A stretch of 64,000 nt of DNA, from assembly GCA_036898135.1 (NCBI GenBank), contig CM072513.1, positions 76,194,513 to 76,258,512 of the forward strand, read 5' to 3'. Positions 22,966 to 35,739 of this stretch are shown piece by piece. Origin of the DNA: Oncomelania hupensis (Eukaryota > Mollusca > Gastropoda > Littorinimorpha > Pomatiopsidae). The position numbers and the translations under genes were made by a program. Position 1 is the first letter of the stretch. Each line of letters begins with the position of its first letter. Below the pieces are notes generated by a model. The model saw only the letters and a program-made list of their open reading frames with translations. It was not told where the DNA came from and did no database searches.

Positions 22966-23745
22966 TAATGAAAATAATTTTTTGTTACTTCTGAATAATT
23001 GTAGTGCCTTTCACATTTTTAAAATTTTAAATTGATTGACTGAAACCAGACACATGTATACAAAGTAACCTATATCACTGTGAAATAAATCAAAATGTAA
23101 CATATGTCACTCTAAAATGCACTATGATGCTGCAAGGTGTTATATTCCGGTAGCATCTTACTTTTTGCTCGTCATTTGGTAAGATTTTCCCTTGATGATT
23201 TTCCATGTGATTTTCTAACAGAGTGTTTGAAGTCCGGTACACGAATACTGATGCAGAGACAGTTAGTATCAACTTAGACGGATGAATGGATAGGTCTACT
23301 TTGAACTGCTGGTTATTTGGTGGCCTCATCGGTTGTTATCTACAACCCTTTGTTTATGAAAAAAAAGGTTGTTATCTCATTATGTTGTGTCTGTCAGTGC
23401 AGGGCAAATGGGCAAGAGCGTGCCTAGAGAGTGCAAGCGCTTGGTTGTGTTTGTGTGCTGTTGTTGTGTACGGGTAGGTGGTGTGTAGTGCGTGTATATG
23501 TGTGTTTGTGTGTGTGATTATGTGTGGGTCTGTGTGTACATGTTTGCGTGTGGGTGGTATGTGTGAGTGGACGAGTATGATCTGTGTTGGGAGTGCGCGT
23601 GCGTGCATGTGTGCGTGCTTATGTGTGTGTGTTTGTGTGCACATGTTTGCTTGCGTGTGGTGTGTGTGAGGGAGTGGAGTGTGAGGTGTGCCGGGCGCGT
23701 GCGTGCTTGCTTCACAAAAATAACATCGGACAAAGAAACAAAGAA
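22966..23745. other. Spacer, GT-rich at its right end
   Basis: No exon is supported. 23450-23670 is GT/TG-rich low complexity. Confidence 0.6.
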
Positions 23746-23753
23746 GGGATAAC

Positions 23754-24166
23754 AGAAAGACAGAAAGACAGAAAGACAGAAGGACAGAAAGACAGAAGGA
23801 CAGAAAGACAGAAAGACAGAAGGACAGAAAGACAGGAAGACAGAAGGACAGAAAGACAGAAAGACAGAAGGGCAGAAGGACAGAAAGGCAGAAGGACAGA
23901 AAGACAGAAAGACAGAAAGACAGAAGGACAGAAAGACAGAAGGACGGAAAGACAAAAGGACAGAAAGACAGAAAGACAGAAGGACAGAAGGACAGAAAGA
24001 CAGAAGGACAGAAAGACAGAAAGACAGAAGGACAGAAGGACAGAAAGACAGAAAGACAGAAAGACAGAAGGACGGAAAGACAGGACAGAATGACAGAATG
24101 ACAAGGCGAGGACAGAAAGACAGAAGGACAGAAAGACAGAAAGAAATAAAGAAGGAAGGAAAGAAA
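23754..24166. repeat. Octamer minisatellite (AGACAGAA / GGACAGAA)
   Basis: More than 45 units of an 8-base repeat with two main variants, AGACAGAA and GGACAGAA, arranged irregularly. Rarer variants carry g or t changes. It grades into AAAG repeats after 24140. Confidence 0.93.
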
Positions 24167-24248
24167 GAAAGAAAAAGAAAATACAGTCTTTTGTTTTCAA
24201 CTAAGACCATATTCATGAACTGATCTTTGTATAGAAAGAAAAAAAGAA

Positions 24249-24261
24249 TGAAAGGAAAGAA

Positions 24262-24353
<92 letters not shown>

Positions 24354-24355
24354 AA
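24249..24355. repeat. GAAA microsatellite
   Basis: A near-perfect AAAG run of about 25 units. Confidence 0.95.
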
Positions 24356-24940
24356 ATGAGACATAATATTTGGAAGCGAGGAAGGACGATAGAAGACAGA
24401 CAGAAACTCAGGAACTCAGTCTCTCTCAGAAAAAAAGGAAACTAACTAACTAACAAACTAGCCAACTAACCAACACACACTCGCAGACACACTGTACATG
24501 CACACGTTCAGTTTGTCTGACTCTGAGTATATGTTGTGTTCAGTACAGTTAAGTCTCCGCGGTGGATGCGCACTTACTGAAAGAGCTATTAAGATCGACC
24601 TTGACCAGTGGTTCAACCAGTTCTAATCTATTAACGATCGCCTTAAATATGTCATCGAACAGTGATCTTAACTCTGCTTCGCCTTTTGTCTTGATTGTGG
24701 ATTTTAAAAAATTTAAATGTACATTAAGTACGTTAAAATTGTCGGGAATCAGAACGAGTTAAATATCAGTCTGTCTGTCGGACTTTCTGTCCGTTGCCGC
24801 CATGTCTCAAGAACTAATGAATGTAGGAACATTAACCAGGTTAGTGGCCAACCTTTTATAGTTACTCTACCTGAAAGTGAAGGTCGTTGCAGGAAGTTGT
24901 GTGTTAAACATGTTTTGCCCCCATTATGCTAAAAAAATAA
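24356..24940. other. Spacer without recognised feature
   Basis: No coding or repeat signature recognised on either strand, apart from a short aact-type repeat near 24440-24470. Confidence 0.5.

Positions 24941-24941
<1 letters not shown>

Positions 24942-24988
<47 letters not shown>
24942..24988. repeat. GA microsatellite
   Basis: An uninterrupted GA tract of about 20 units. Confidence 0.95.
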
Positions 24989-24990
<2 letters not shown>

Positions 24991-25474
24991 AAACCGTTGG
25001 TGATTATATTTAATATACAGAGACTTCAACTCATGGCCAATAATTCAGTAGCTGTCCGGTTGTCAGTCAGTCGGTTGGTCCGTCAGTCAGTCGGTTGGTC
25101 CGTCGCTCATAATTTCCACAAAAAAACAAACACAAAACACCTTATGCTCTGTTTATCAATATTGGCTGAACCGATTTTATAATGTTTTGCTTGCAGATCG
25201 TCCAGTAGTGTGCCATCATTCGATGCTTTCCGACGAAAAGAAAACACCAAAGCTGTCATTTCTGTAACTTGCTTAATGCATAATGTAAGCAATTCACAGA
25301 CATCCCCCCTCCCCCCCCCCCTCCTCCCTAGACGATTGTTTTGACGGGTTCCGAACCACATTCCAGTGGATTTATTGTGACAGTGTGAAAGACGCGCATG
25401 TCATAGACGGGTGAGTACCGGCTACATGCACAAATACACCCAGCACGCATTTGGTCCCATTACCCGTCCGCGCA
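24989..25474. other. Spacer without recognised feature
   Basis: Contains short cagtcagtcggttggtccgt duplications near 25060-25105 and a poly-C tract near 25305-25325. No gene supported. Confidence 0.5.
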
Positions 25475-25612
25475 GGATTGTGCTTAGTCGTCTGGACGTC
25501 AGACTATGCGCCCAAAGGCGGCTGCAAGTGTATCGACCAGCGCCTTGAGCGGTTCTTGACCTAGAAAAGTGTATACAGTATATAAAAGTGATTAAATAAA
25601 TAACTAAATTCA
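25475..25612 (+). repeat. SINE-like interspersed repeat, copy 1
   Basis: Shares ggattg/ggactg, tcagact-gcgcccaaaggc, tatcg-ccagcgccttgagc and an AT-rich end with 54253-54405. The conserved 3' part (gcgccttgagc ... aaaag ... ataaa) also occurs inverted at 56335-56400. Likely a SINE family or a LINE 3' fragment. Confidence 0.65.
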
Positions 25613-26400
25613 ACAAGTCATTATGTATGTGCCTTTTAAATGTGCCTATCAATTAGACCGAGTCTTAAAATTAGCGCTGCTACGAAAGATTTTATTTATT
25701 TATTTTTTCAATTGACACAGTTGTTTGTTTACACAACAAGGAACAGACGCCTAAAATGTCAAAGCATAGCGGCCGGTTTGAGCAAAGCGATTACCCTTTA
25801 TACCATCTTTTAATGTGACGACGACAATGCTCAAACACTCATTGCAACACAGAGAAATAAACGAGAGTCTTTAATACCCTGGCCCTTTTAAAGACGCGAA
25901 GCGTTATCTATCTCGCAGCTGATAACTGCTTTAAAATTGTTGTGTTCACAATACATTGCTATCTCCCCTCGGCCCCATGATCTATAGCCTCCCTCCCTCC
26001 CCATACCCCCCACATCCTTCTCTCCATCCCAGCCCCTGACTATTCTTCACACAGTGTACTTTCGTTCTTTTTCGACTATTAATCTGATGAATAAAAATTG
26101 ATACAACAACAACAACAACTTTCTCGACATTGATTGCTCTACTTCCATCGTCACCTTCCATGCAACCCCCATTCCCTAAAAAGGGGTCCTGATTCGGTTC
26201 TTTGCAGTCCGGGGGACTCTGCACGCAATGAATAACTAAGTAACACCCTCTCACCCTTTCCAACCCACCCCACCCCCACCCCCAAACAAACAAAAAAAAA
26301 ACACTTTAGTTTTGAATTCTCTCTCATTACTGCATTTTGCCCTTCATATATCCACAACCATTTTCACTTTTTCTTGTTCACTCAATCACCTCTACAGTTC
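25613..26400. other. Spacer without recognised gene
   Basis: Short CAA repeats near 26104-26118 and a C-rich stretch. No splice-bounded coding segment recognised. Confidence 0.5.
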
Positions 26401-26414
26401 TCCCCTCTCCACCA

Positions 26415-26573
26415 CGCACACACACACACACACAAACACACAAACACACGCTCCCCCTCCACCCCCACCCACCCATCTCTTCTCTCCCTCTTCCTGTGTT
26501 ATGTTTGTCTCTGTTTCCGTTTCAGTCTGTCTGTCTGTCAGTTTCTCTTTCTCTCTTCTCTCTTCTCTCTTTT

Positions 26574-26668
<95 letters not shown>

Positions 26669-26670
26669 GT
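26415..26670. repeat. CA and CT low-complexity block
   Basis: CA repeats at 26415-26450, then C-rich and TCTG sequence, then a CT tract at 26575-26668. ORFs of Ser-Leu or Arg-Glu repeats here are artefacts. Confidence 0.93.
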
Positions 26671-26787
26671 ATCTTTCTCTTTTCCTGTCACCTTCCTCCC
26701 TCTCTCCTGCCTCTTCCCCTTTCTTATCTATATCTGGGTACGAAAGCACCTACCTGTATAAAGTACACGTGTGCTACTTAATTTAAC

Positions 26788-26859
26788 ACACGTACGCACA
26801 CACACATACACACCCATACACACACATACACACACGCACACACACACACACACACACAA
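26788..26859. repeat. CA microsatellite
   Basis: An ACAC run with ata and gca interruptions. Confidence 0.93.
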
Positions 26860-26955
26860 CCGTGTAGAAACGCCGTTGTGATGACTGTCGTGAAACTCTA
26901 GATATATTATTTTGACCCACTTAACATTATTTTGACATTTATCCATTTTTTAAGC

Positions 26956-27010
26956 TATCCCTAACCCAAACCCTAACCCTAACCCTTAACCTAACCCAAA
27001 CCTTAACCCT
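26956..27010. repeat. Interstitial telomere-like repeats, left part
   Basis: Degenerate CCCTAA-type units (ccctaaccca, ccctaaccctaaccctt). The tract is cut by the second gypsy element and resumes at 45604. The last five bases, accct, are the 5-bp target duplication. Confidence 0.85.
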
Positions 27011-28524
27011 TGTCATGAACTGGCTAGTTTTAACTCTGCTCATTGACTATTCTGCCTTGTGTAGTCACTGTAACTTTAGAAGTTAGACTATTACACAGCA
27101 GCAAGTAAAGTACACACCGCGAGCCCGACCCACGCTGCGCAGTGAGTCAGCACTTGAGCTTTGAATCGGACCGTTTTACCCAATGAGAGCTTAGGCAAAG
27201 CGGTTCGAGCCAGTTTGACTGGGTCCGAGCCTAACACAGCTTTGGTCAGTCGTGTGTGAGACGAGGTAGAGTCAACATCTCCACAGCTAGAGAAATCTCT
27301 TCACTCATAGACCAGGAAGCAGGACTTTAGAATCGTAGAATTCTCTCAAGTCACCACGGGCCTGAACTTGTCAAACAGGTAAATGAACACCCTTCTGTTT
27401 CATCGTGATATATTTATATTATTGTGGAAATTATGTTTGTGGAATTTGCTATGCATAAATGTGAATTGTTAATCCGAATTTGCGTGACCATGTGAAAGAG
27501 CCGAGCACGAGGCGAAACACGACCGGTTGCGCCGCCATGTTGTATACCGTACGGAACCACTGTTGTTTAACTTATATGTATGTTTGCAGACCAGTGGCTG
27601 TACCACTGAATGTTTATAATATTATTAATTCTGTATGTGTATAGTTAGACACGATTGATATTTATGTATGTATAGGAATTTAGAGTGAGATTCCAGTGGA
27701 CCCCGGAAGTAGCAGAATGTTCGTCGCTTATGTATAGAGATGTGGAGCTACTTTGGTATGAGGGCTACTTTGGCTTTCAGTGAGACGCTCTGCACAAACC
27801 GATTATTCAGGGTTGTGCAGAATTTCGTCTCTTATATTACAGACGAGCAGGCGAGCTATCCTGTGCACCCCACTCCACAGAAACGACTAGTTGGTTGAGG
27901 AGCCTCTCCCGCACAAGTCGGAAAGAGCTACCTTGAAAAACACCCTGTCAGACCCCACAGCGTGGCAAGGGAACCCAACTACACAACGACAAAGGTGTAC
28001 CAGAAGCTACCTCACAGAAGGACTTCGACCGCACCATCAGAAAGTTAAGTGTAATCAACAAAGGTGCACTTAAACTGATCATAACAGGACCACAGTAGTC
28101 CAACTCTTCAGAAACTGTAAAACGGACCACAGTAGTCCAAATCTACATGAAATATAATAGCAAGTGCCCGAGGAAGATATGACAGCTGCCTAGACTATCA
28201 GCGATCGAACTATTTGCATTGAAATAGACTTTTAAAGTTAGATTAGTACTTAGAGAATCTTGTATAGAGTAGAAGAAATAAATGTGTGATTTTAACTGTT
28301 ATCAAGTGGCTGGACTACATATGATTCATAGCCGTGTGAAAGCTAGTGTGACAGTAATCTTTTACCATTTTTCTATCTATTTCTGTACCCCAACCTTAAC
28401 ACAGAACGAGCTAAACAAATAAATTTATTAAAGTAATTCATAGGGTGACTTACTAGCAGTTCCCACCGAATAAACGTGAGGGTCCATATATCCATTGTGC
28501 AGAGCCCATAAACCCCACGTGACA
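27011..28524 (+). repeat. 5' LTR of the second gypsy element
   Basis: 1514 bases, from TGTCATGAAC to CCCACGTGACA. No long ORF. It provides the reference for reading the interrupted 3' LTR. Confidence 0.93.
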
Positions 28525-28531
28525 CTTTAAT

Positions 28532-28549
28532 TGGCGAGCCTAGCTAGGA
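28532..28549 (+). other. Primer-binding site candidate
   Basis: TGGCGAGCCTAGCTAGGA starts eight bases inside the LTR and begins with TGG. The tRNA was not identified. Confidence 0.5.
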
Positions 28550-28895
28550 TCTGTGTATAATAGGAATTGGGTATAACCGGACCTAAGTACAATAAAATTA
28601 GATAACAGTAGTAGTAGTATAATAACTTAGAATAGTGTAAGGGTATAACACTGATCAGTTGGGTGCACTATTCTTTAGTTAAAAACTTTTTTGCTTCAAA
28701 TATTTTTGTGCCTGTATGTTGCATTGTTCGTTTGCAGGTTTTGCTTAAATAACTGTTGTATGCCATTTGACTCTTGTTTTATTCTAGTATTGATTACGAA
28801 TTGTATGATCTTTGCATTGTTGTTATTGAATTGCAATATTGCTAGTGCTTTGGTATTCCACTTGATTCAGAGGTTGTTCATAGACACGTTTGGCA

Positions 28896-31800
28896 ATGTC
28901 GGACCCAGTGGCCTTGAGATTGCGTTTCAAGGAACTAGGAGAAGCTTTACACTTAGCAGGGGCAGACCTAATTGCGTATATCAATGCAGAGGTAGAGAAA
29001 CAGGAGGCTAAGGCAGAGAGAGCAGCAGAGAGAGAGGCAAAGAAGTTAGAAGCGGAGAGAGAGCAAAAGAAATTAGAACTAGAGCAAAAGAAATTAGAGG
29101 CAGAGAGAGAAACGAGGAAATTAGAGCTAGAAGCAGAACAGAAGAAGGTAGCAGCAGAGAGAGAAGCAGAAGTTAGGAGATGGGAGTATGAGAGGGCAGA
29201 AAAGGAAAAAGACAGACAGCATGAGTTAGAGTTAAGAAGATTGGGATCAGGAGCTTCAAGTTCTTCCTCAACCCCTTCCCACTCAGATCAGCTAGAGGTA
29301 GCATCCAACCCTGTACAAGGAATGTCATTTCCATTGGGAACATTCAATGAAAGAGAAGAAGGTCTAGATCTCTATCTGACTAGGTTTGAGCGTCTAGCAA
29401 CAGAGTATAAACTAGATCCCACTCATTGGTCTTTTAAGCTTAGTCAAGGGCTTAGAGGAAAGGCTTATGACATCTACAGTAAGCTACCGACTGACAGAGT
29501 GACTGACTATCACAAGGTAAAAGAGGCACTCCTAACGGGATTCGAACTGACAGGAGAATGCTACCGGCAAAAGTTCCGCACCAATCGGAGAGTGAAAGGA
29601 GAGAGCTATGCGCAGTTCGCGGATCGGTTGTCCACAATGCTGGATAAGTGGATTAGCCAGTCAGCCACGGCTAAGACGTATGATGGACTGACAGAACTGT
29701 TAGTATGGGAACAGCTACGGGAAACCATGACCCCCGAGCTGAGAACATTCTCAGTAGAGCAGGGCGCGGAAAGACTGGAAGATCTGGTCAAGGTCGCAGA
29801 TAGGTACGTGGCCGCACACGGAGAAGCCAAGAGCTTCAGGCGAGACCTAAAGCCTAACGGGAAAGAGGCACAGAAACGAAGCCCTAACCGGGAAGAGCGC
29901 ACCGCGAATGAGCCGAATAACCCCAGACCTGGGCAGAATAAAGGACCCAACACGGAATTCGGGAAAAGAGGTCCCGCAGAACAGAGACGGTATTGCTCGT
30001 TCTGCAACAGAAACAATCACTCCACCGCAGAATGTTTCAAGTTGGCCGCACAACGTAGGGAAGAGCGCGAAAGCCGGCCAGCGCACAGAGTTCTAACTCA
30101 AAGTAGCGGTAACAAGCCACACACAATCGGAGATCACCCATCGGTGACAGACACGGTCAAGGTCAACGGAAAAGAAGCGAACTGTCTGTATGACACAGGT
30201 CTATCATACGACGCGATAGTTAGCGAATCTCTTGTATCGCGCGCGGACTTGACAGAAAAGACAGTCGACTTACAAGGAGCAGACTTGACGAAACCGACGA
30301 CTACTTGCCCAATAGCATGGATAGAAGTAGAGAGTAGGTACGTCACAGGACGAATCCAAGCAGCTGTTTTACAGAAACCCCTGTATGATCTAGTGCTAGG
30401 TTGTAGGTATGTGTTCTTAGGCACGCCCCCTAAAACTGTAGAGATAGCTGCAGTGCAAACCAGGGCCCAAGCTAAAACCCAACCACCCCAGCCCGAGTTC
30501 GCTCCGAATCCAGGACTCGAAGAGATCAAAACAGCACAGAAAGAAGACACCTCGATAGCGAAGTGCTTCCAGAAGCTACCCAAGGCGCACACACCCCCGC
30601 ACAAGGGAGACTTCTACATGGAAGAGGGAGTTCAACATCGACAAGGAGATGGAGATCACACCCAACTAGTACTACCAGCCACCCTTCGAGCCCAAGTACT
30701 AGAACTAGGCCACAGCATGCCACTCAGCGGACACATGGGAATTGGAGCCACAGTGCAGAGAATCAGCGCACACTACTATTGGCCAGGAATCACGGAGGAT
30801 GTCAAGCGCTACGTGAAATCTTGCCACCAATGTCAACGATATTCCCCGCGACATCACACCGTACCAGTTACCTTAGGACCATCAGTAGTAGTCGGCGTGC
30901 CATTCCAGCAAGTCTCAGTAGACATAGTAGGACCACTGCCCATGACCAAGAAGCGGAACAGATTTCTACTCACACTCGTCGACGCATGTACGATGTGGTG
31001 CGAAGCAGTCCCGTTGCCAGCGATCGACACCAAGAAGATTGCAGATGCACTCATCGCCATCTTTACCAGAGTCGGATTCCCGGACAGCATTAGAACGGAC
31101 AACGGATCTCAGTTCACCGGCCGCCTGATGCAAGACGTGTTCGAGTTGATACAAGTTCATCACATTCGCACACCACCATACCACCCAGCCAGCAACGGAC
31201 AAGTAGAAAGACTGAATGGAACCCTTCTCACCATACTCAGGAAAGTCGCCGACGACAATCCAGAAGCGTGGGACACCTACGTGAATGCGGCACTGTTCGC
31301 ATACCGAGAAACGCCCCATGCAGCCACAGGCTACACCCCGTCAACATTGCTATTCGGCAGACCTCTAGCCGGACCGCTAGAAGCCCTACGCAGAAGTTGG
31401 ACGGAAGCCAAGATAGACGACACACCAAGAGGTGCCACCAAGTACGTCGCAGACCTGCAGGAAACCCTCAAAGCAACGTGGAAGAAAGCTGGTGAAGCAC
31501 TGAAGAAGGCAAGAGCCCGTCAGGCGAAGTACTACAACCGCCACGCGAAGGACAGAGAACTGCAAGTCGGCGATCAAGTGCTACTCTTACTTCCAAGTGG
31601 AACCAACAAGCTGGACATCGCTTGGAGAGGGCCGTACCGGGTGACTGCCAAGAAATCCAAGACAGTCTACCAAGTCGAGGTGAACGGGAGAGCCCGATAC
31701 CACCACATCAATCTCCTTAAGAAGTATACGGACCGACCAGCGACCCCCAGCACTCACAACTTGCTAGCCATCGCCATCGCGGAAGAAGGAGAAAGCATGG

Positions 31801-33329
31801 AGACCAATGCAGTAGAGTACCCCCTGCACTCCAAAGAAACCTACAAAGACGTGATACTCAACGGAGACCTAGCCGCTAAACAGCAACAGCAAGTACTACA
31901 GGTCATTCGCCAACATCAGACTGTGCTCACAGACCGACCGGAAGGACAGACCTCGTCGAAGTAACCTTAACGGTGACCGACCCAACACCCGTCCGCCAGA
32001 AGCTCTACCCGATGCCACTGTCTCAGCAGCGAGCCATCAAGGAAGAGATAGACACCTTACTGGCAGCCGGAATCATCTCAGAGTCTACTTCACCCTACAG
32101 CGCAGGCACGGTATTGTTGCGAAAACCCAACGGAGAGCATCGACTGTGCATCGACTTCAGACTGTTGAATGCGGTAACGCAGTTCCAGCCAGAGCCACTC
32201 CCGGACCAGACCGACCTATTTGCCAAGCTACAGCGAGCGAAGTACTTCTAACGTATGGACCTCAGCAAAGGATACTACCAGATACCAGTGCAACCGCAAG
32301 TCCGAAAGTACCTAGCTTTCAGCACTATGGAAGGACACTTCGAATTCAACGTGCTTCCATTCGGACTCCACAACGCACCCAGCATCTTCAGCGCCATGAT
32401 GCGAAAACTCCTGGCGCCCCTGAGCAGCGAGCACCTACACTCGTTTATGGACGACATCCTCATCGCTACGCCTACGTGGGAGGAACATGTCACGCTCCTA
32501 CAACAACTACTCGCCCGCCTCAGAGACACGGGATTGACGGCAAGACCCACCAAATGTCAGATTGGATTCACAGAACTAGAATTTCTGGGACACACCATCA
32601 GTCAAGGAAGCCTGCGACCGGTAGAGAAGACAGTGAAACGCCTACTCGACGCTCCTAGGCCCAAGACCAAAGAAGGAAGTGCAGTCATTTCTAGGACTCT
32701 GCGGCTTCTACCAGAAGTTCATCCCCAACTACAACAGCATCGCCGTACCACTGACTAATGGAACCCGGAAAATCGCCCCGGACAAAGTAGTATGGACAGC
32801 CGAATGCGAGACAGCATTCCAAACACTCAAGGACAGAATGACATAGGCGCCAGTACTCCACCTACCCGATTTGACTCAGCCATTCGTTCTTCGCACCGAC
32901 GCAAGCGACTTAGGCCTCGGAGCAGTACTGCTACAGCGCGACCCCAAGAATGCGGAGACGCTATTCCCTGTCGCCTACGCCAGCAGAAAATTGAGACCCG
33001 CCGAGACCCACTACGCCACGTCGGAGAAAGAATGTCTTGGACTAGTCTGGGCCATACAGAAGTTCCAACTCTACCTGTATGGGACCCACTTCACAGTTCA
33101 GGTGGACCACCAACCACTATCGTTCCTGGCAGCCTCCAAGTCTTTGAACTCTCGCCTGATGCGATGGGCACTCACCCTTCAGGCATACTCATTCCAAATC
33201 GAGTACATCCCCGGCAAAGAGAACCACGGAGCCGACTACCTCAGTCGCCATCTCGTGGAGGACACAGCAGCTGTCGCCCACCCAACACAACTAAGGGCCA
33301 CAGCACCAGAATTCGTCCCCGTCCAGTAA
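28896..33329 (+). pseudogene. Gypsy gag-pol with integrase before RT, several breaks
   Basis: The gag-PR-INT frame runs 28896-31964. It has a coiled coil of Lys/Glu-rich heptads (28990-29240), a SCAN-like gag C-domain (29560-29820), a C-x2-C-x4-H-x4-C knuckle near 29994-30040, a protease DTG near 30195, an integrase H2C2 finger (30710-30840), catalytic D, D (TDNGSQF) and E (NGQVERLN) at about 30921, 31098 and 31206, and a GPY/F module near 31630. The RT follows in another frame (31973 on, FMDD box near 32446), then RNase H (DAS near 32887; end 33329). Breaks seen: frame change near 31945, an in-frame TAA at 32249-32251, a frame change near 32672 and a TAG near 32843. Not functional as it stands. 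Confidence 0.92.
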
Positions 33330-33483
33330 TACCCTGTCACTAGTGTCCATAGCTACCTGGCACAGCATTGCAGCTCAGGTAGAGCAACTTAATTAGTTTG
33401 TAAATAGGACCCTAGGATAGTGCAGTGTTAAACTAGGCTCTGTAGTAGAAAAAGGTCGAATCCAGTAGTCATCGCCTTTTTTC

Positions 33484-33496
33484 AGTTGAGGGAGCC
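33484..33496 (+). other. Polypurine tract candidate
   Basis: The G/A-rich agttgagggagcc directly precedes the TGTCA start of the 3' LTR. Confidence 0.6.
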
Positions 33497-33870
33497 TGTC
33501 ATGAACTGGCTAGTTTTAACTCTGCTCATTGACTATTCTGCCTTGTGTAGTCACTGTAACTTTAGAAGTTAGACTATTACACAGCAGCAAGTAAAGTACA
33601 CACCGCGAGCCCGACCCACGCTGCGCAGTGAGTCAGCACTTGAGCTTTGAATCGGACCGTTTTACCCAATGAGAGCTTAGGCAAAGCGGTTCGAGCCAGT
33701 TTGACTGGGTCCGAGCCTAACACAGCTTTGGTCAGTCGTGTGTGAGACGAGGTAGAGTCAACATCTCCACAGCTAGAGAAATCTCTTCACTCATAGACCA
33801 GGAAGCAGGACTTTAGAATCGTAGAATTCTCTCAAGTCACCACGGGCCTGAACTTGTCAAACAGGTAAAT
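33497..33870 (+). repeat. 3' LTR of the second gypsy, segment 1
   Basis: Matches 27011-27384 of the 5' LTR up to caggtaaat, where the TIR transposon begins. Segment 2 is 42111-43142 and segment 3 is 45491-45603. Confidence 0.93.
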
Positions 33871-34064
33871 CTGCCGTGAACTGACAAAACCGAGCAAGTC
33901 CACAAAACCTACTTTCGAGAAAATCGACGTTTTGTGTTGCGCTATATTACGCGATCGTTTCTGGAAGTTTAAGGGCATATTATAATGCAATTCCTCGATT
34001 TAAGAGTGCATACCTTGAATGTTAAAGAAATGTTTGATATATTTGATGTTTTAAGACTATTTGT

Positions 34065-34278
34065 GGACTTGCTTTGTTTTGTCAGATTATTCTTGAGAAA
34101 GGTCTTTGTTGAGAACATGACAAAACCAAGCAAGTCACCCGCTTGGTTTTGTCAGTTTATTATTGAATTAAATCCTTGTTAAAAAATTCACAAAACCAAG
34201 TAAGTCAAATCCGCTTGGTTTTGTCAGTTTATTATTAAGTAAATCCTTGTTTTCAAAATTCGCCAAACCAAGTAAGTC
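34065..34278. repeat. Subterminal repeats of the TIR transposon
   Basis: Copies or half-copies of gacaaaaccaagcaagtc in both orientations: 34065-34083 (inverted), 34119-34136, about 34140-34153 (inverted), about 34190-34206, about 34212-34225 (inverted) and about 34263-34278. An inverted copy lies near 41913-41931 at the other end. They repeat the core of the terminal inverted repeats and may be transposase-binding sites. Confidence 0.8.
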
Positions 34279-34640
34279 CCATAGGCCGTTTCGTTTCTTT
34301 GTTAAAAAGTCTGACGAGATGAGTAACATAAGTTGGGTTTTGTAAGATATGGGTGCGGCAGTTACAGTGGGTGTATATGTGTGCCTGTTTATTGTTTTTA
34401 GCCATTCTTCACTTAATATTCCTGGGTTGGTATGCAGGAGTCATGTTTTTTTTTTGCTCTCCCTTCAAAATAATATTAGATGCAACCAATTTAATTTTAA
34501 AAATACAAAACTATTTTCCTTTCAGTTTCCTATTGTAGCGATCTTCCTGCCTTTACACCACGTGTATGTCTTGTATTTTGTTGCCCTTGTTGTGTGTCTG
34601 TAATATATTTGTTGCTGTTTGTTTGTGGGTTCGGGCACTG

Positions 34641-34882
34641 AATAATAATACAGGATGCTATACGCGCCTTTCCCCAAATCATCATTCAGGCTCAAAGCGC
34701 GGCGATCTATACCAACATACACGCTCACCTGTCTCATGCACCCTCACTCACACCAAATACACATCCTTCACTCAAACAGGTGGTGTAAAGGCAGGGAGAT
34801 CGCTATTAGAAGACGGAAAGAAAATCTAATTTTTATTTTTGAAATTTTTATATTGACTGCGTCCTGTACCATTATTGAAGAA
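34641..34882 (-). repeat. SINE-like insert in the older RTE 5' end
   Basis: About 240 bases absent from the younger RTE copy at the equivalent place. Read on the minus strand it ends with ggcgcgtatagc and an ATT-type tail, resembling the ends of the other SINE-like copies and of the L2-type LINE here. Boundaries approximate. Confidence 0.5.
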
Positions 34883-34933
34883 TAGGCCCAAACGTTTCCC
34901 GGCGTGTCGTAAGAGGTGACTAACAGGGGTAAT

Positions 34934-35650
34934 GTTAGCACGGCATCCCTGGGCGAAAGTCTTCTACACAGAAGTCACCGGCCAGGGCGATAAACCTCAC
35001 GTTGATACAGGTTCAACGACCACGTGCTCGGGGCCAAGGCGAGCCACACTGTATTCGTGGATTTCGGCTTTGGCCAACAGCCTGGAGAAGATTGGGCACC
35101 GCCAGGTCCTTTTTTGCCCAAGACACACTACATGCATGATGACACTATCCACTAATTCCATACCGGATCGGTCGTCGCCCGGCTCAAGGACCGCGCCTTC
35201 CGTTGGCCACCAGGACGGAGGTGTTAAGTATGCTACTGATGGACAATTTAGCAAGATCCGCACGAGAAACAACATCGTCATAGGAACCTGGAATGTCAGG
35301 ACCCCAACTGCGGATGGAAAATTAGAAGAACTGGCCCACGAGTTGGACCACTATCGATGGAACGTTCTAGGCATTAGCGAACTGCGCTGGAAAGGCCTAG
35401 GTCAAACAACGACCCACAAAGGCCACAAGCTCTATTTCAGCGGTAGAGATGACAGGCACGAACACGGCGTTGGATTCTTGGTCCACAAGAACATTCTAGC
35501 CACTGTCATGGGTTGCCGCCCAGTCTCCAGTAGACTCATTACCATCCGCCTGAGAGCAGCCCCTTTCAACATCCCTATCATCTAGACCTATGCCCCAACA
35601 TCAGACTATGACGACAGCGAAGTGGAGGATTTTTATGAAAATCTACAGGC
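34934..35650 (+). pseudogene. RTE ORF fragment, 5' half of the older copy
   Basis: Encodes the leader and first part of the endonuclease (GTWNVRT, SELRWKG). It ends at a TAG near 35583 where the younger copy reads through. It is interrupted at 35662 by the younger copy. Confidence 0.85.
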
Positions 35651-35739
35651 GGTCCTTGAACATGCTCTGTGGGTTCGGGCATTAAATAGAATAGACCCAA
35701 CGTTTCCCGGCGTGTCGTAAGAGGCGACTAACAGGGGTG

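Noticed and set aside
22579..22968. Poly-Ile, poly-Ser, poly-Met, poly-Asp and similar long ORFs (also at 26312-26786, 51756-52157, 52769-53925)
   Set aside because: All are translations of microsatellites in multiple frames and strands, without splice or codon signature.
23518..24216. Cys/Phe/Leu/Ser repeat protein on the minus strand
   Set aside because: It is the octamer minisatellite read in a frame that happens to lack stops; three frames are open at once.
26956..27010. True chromosome end
   Set aside because: The tract is short, degenerate, internal and continues after the gypsy element into unique sequence.
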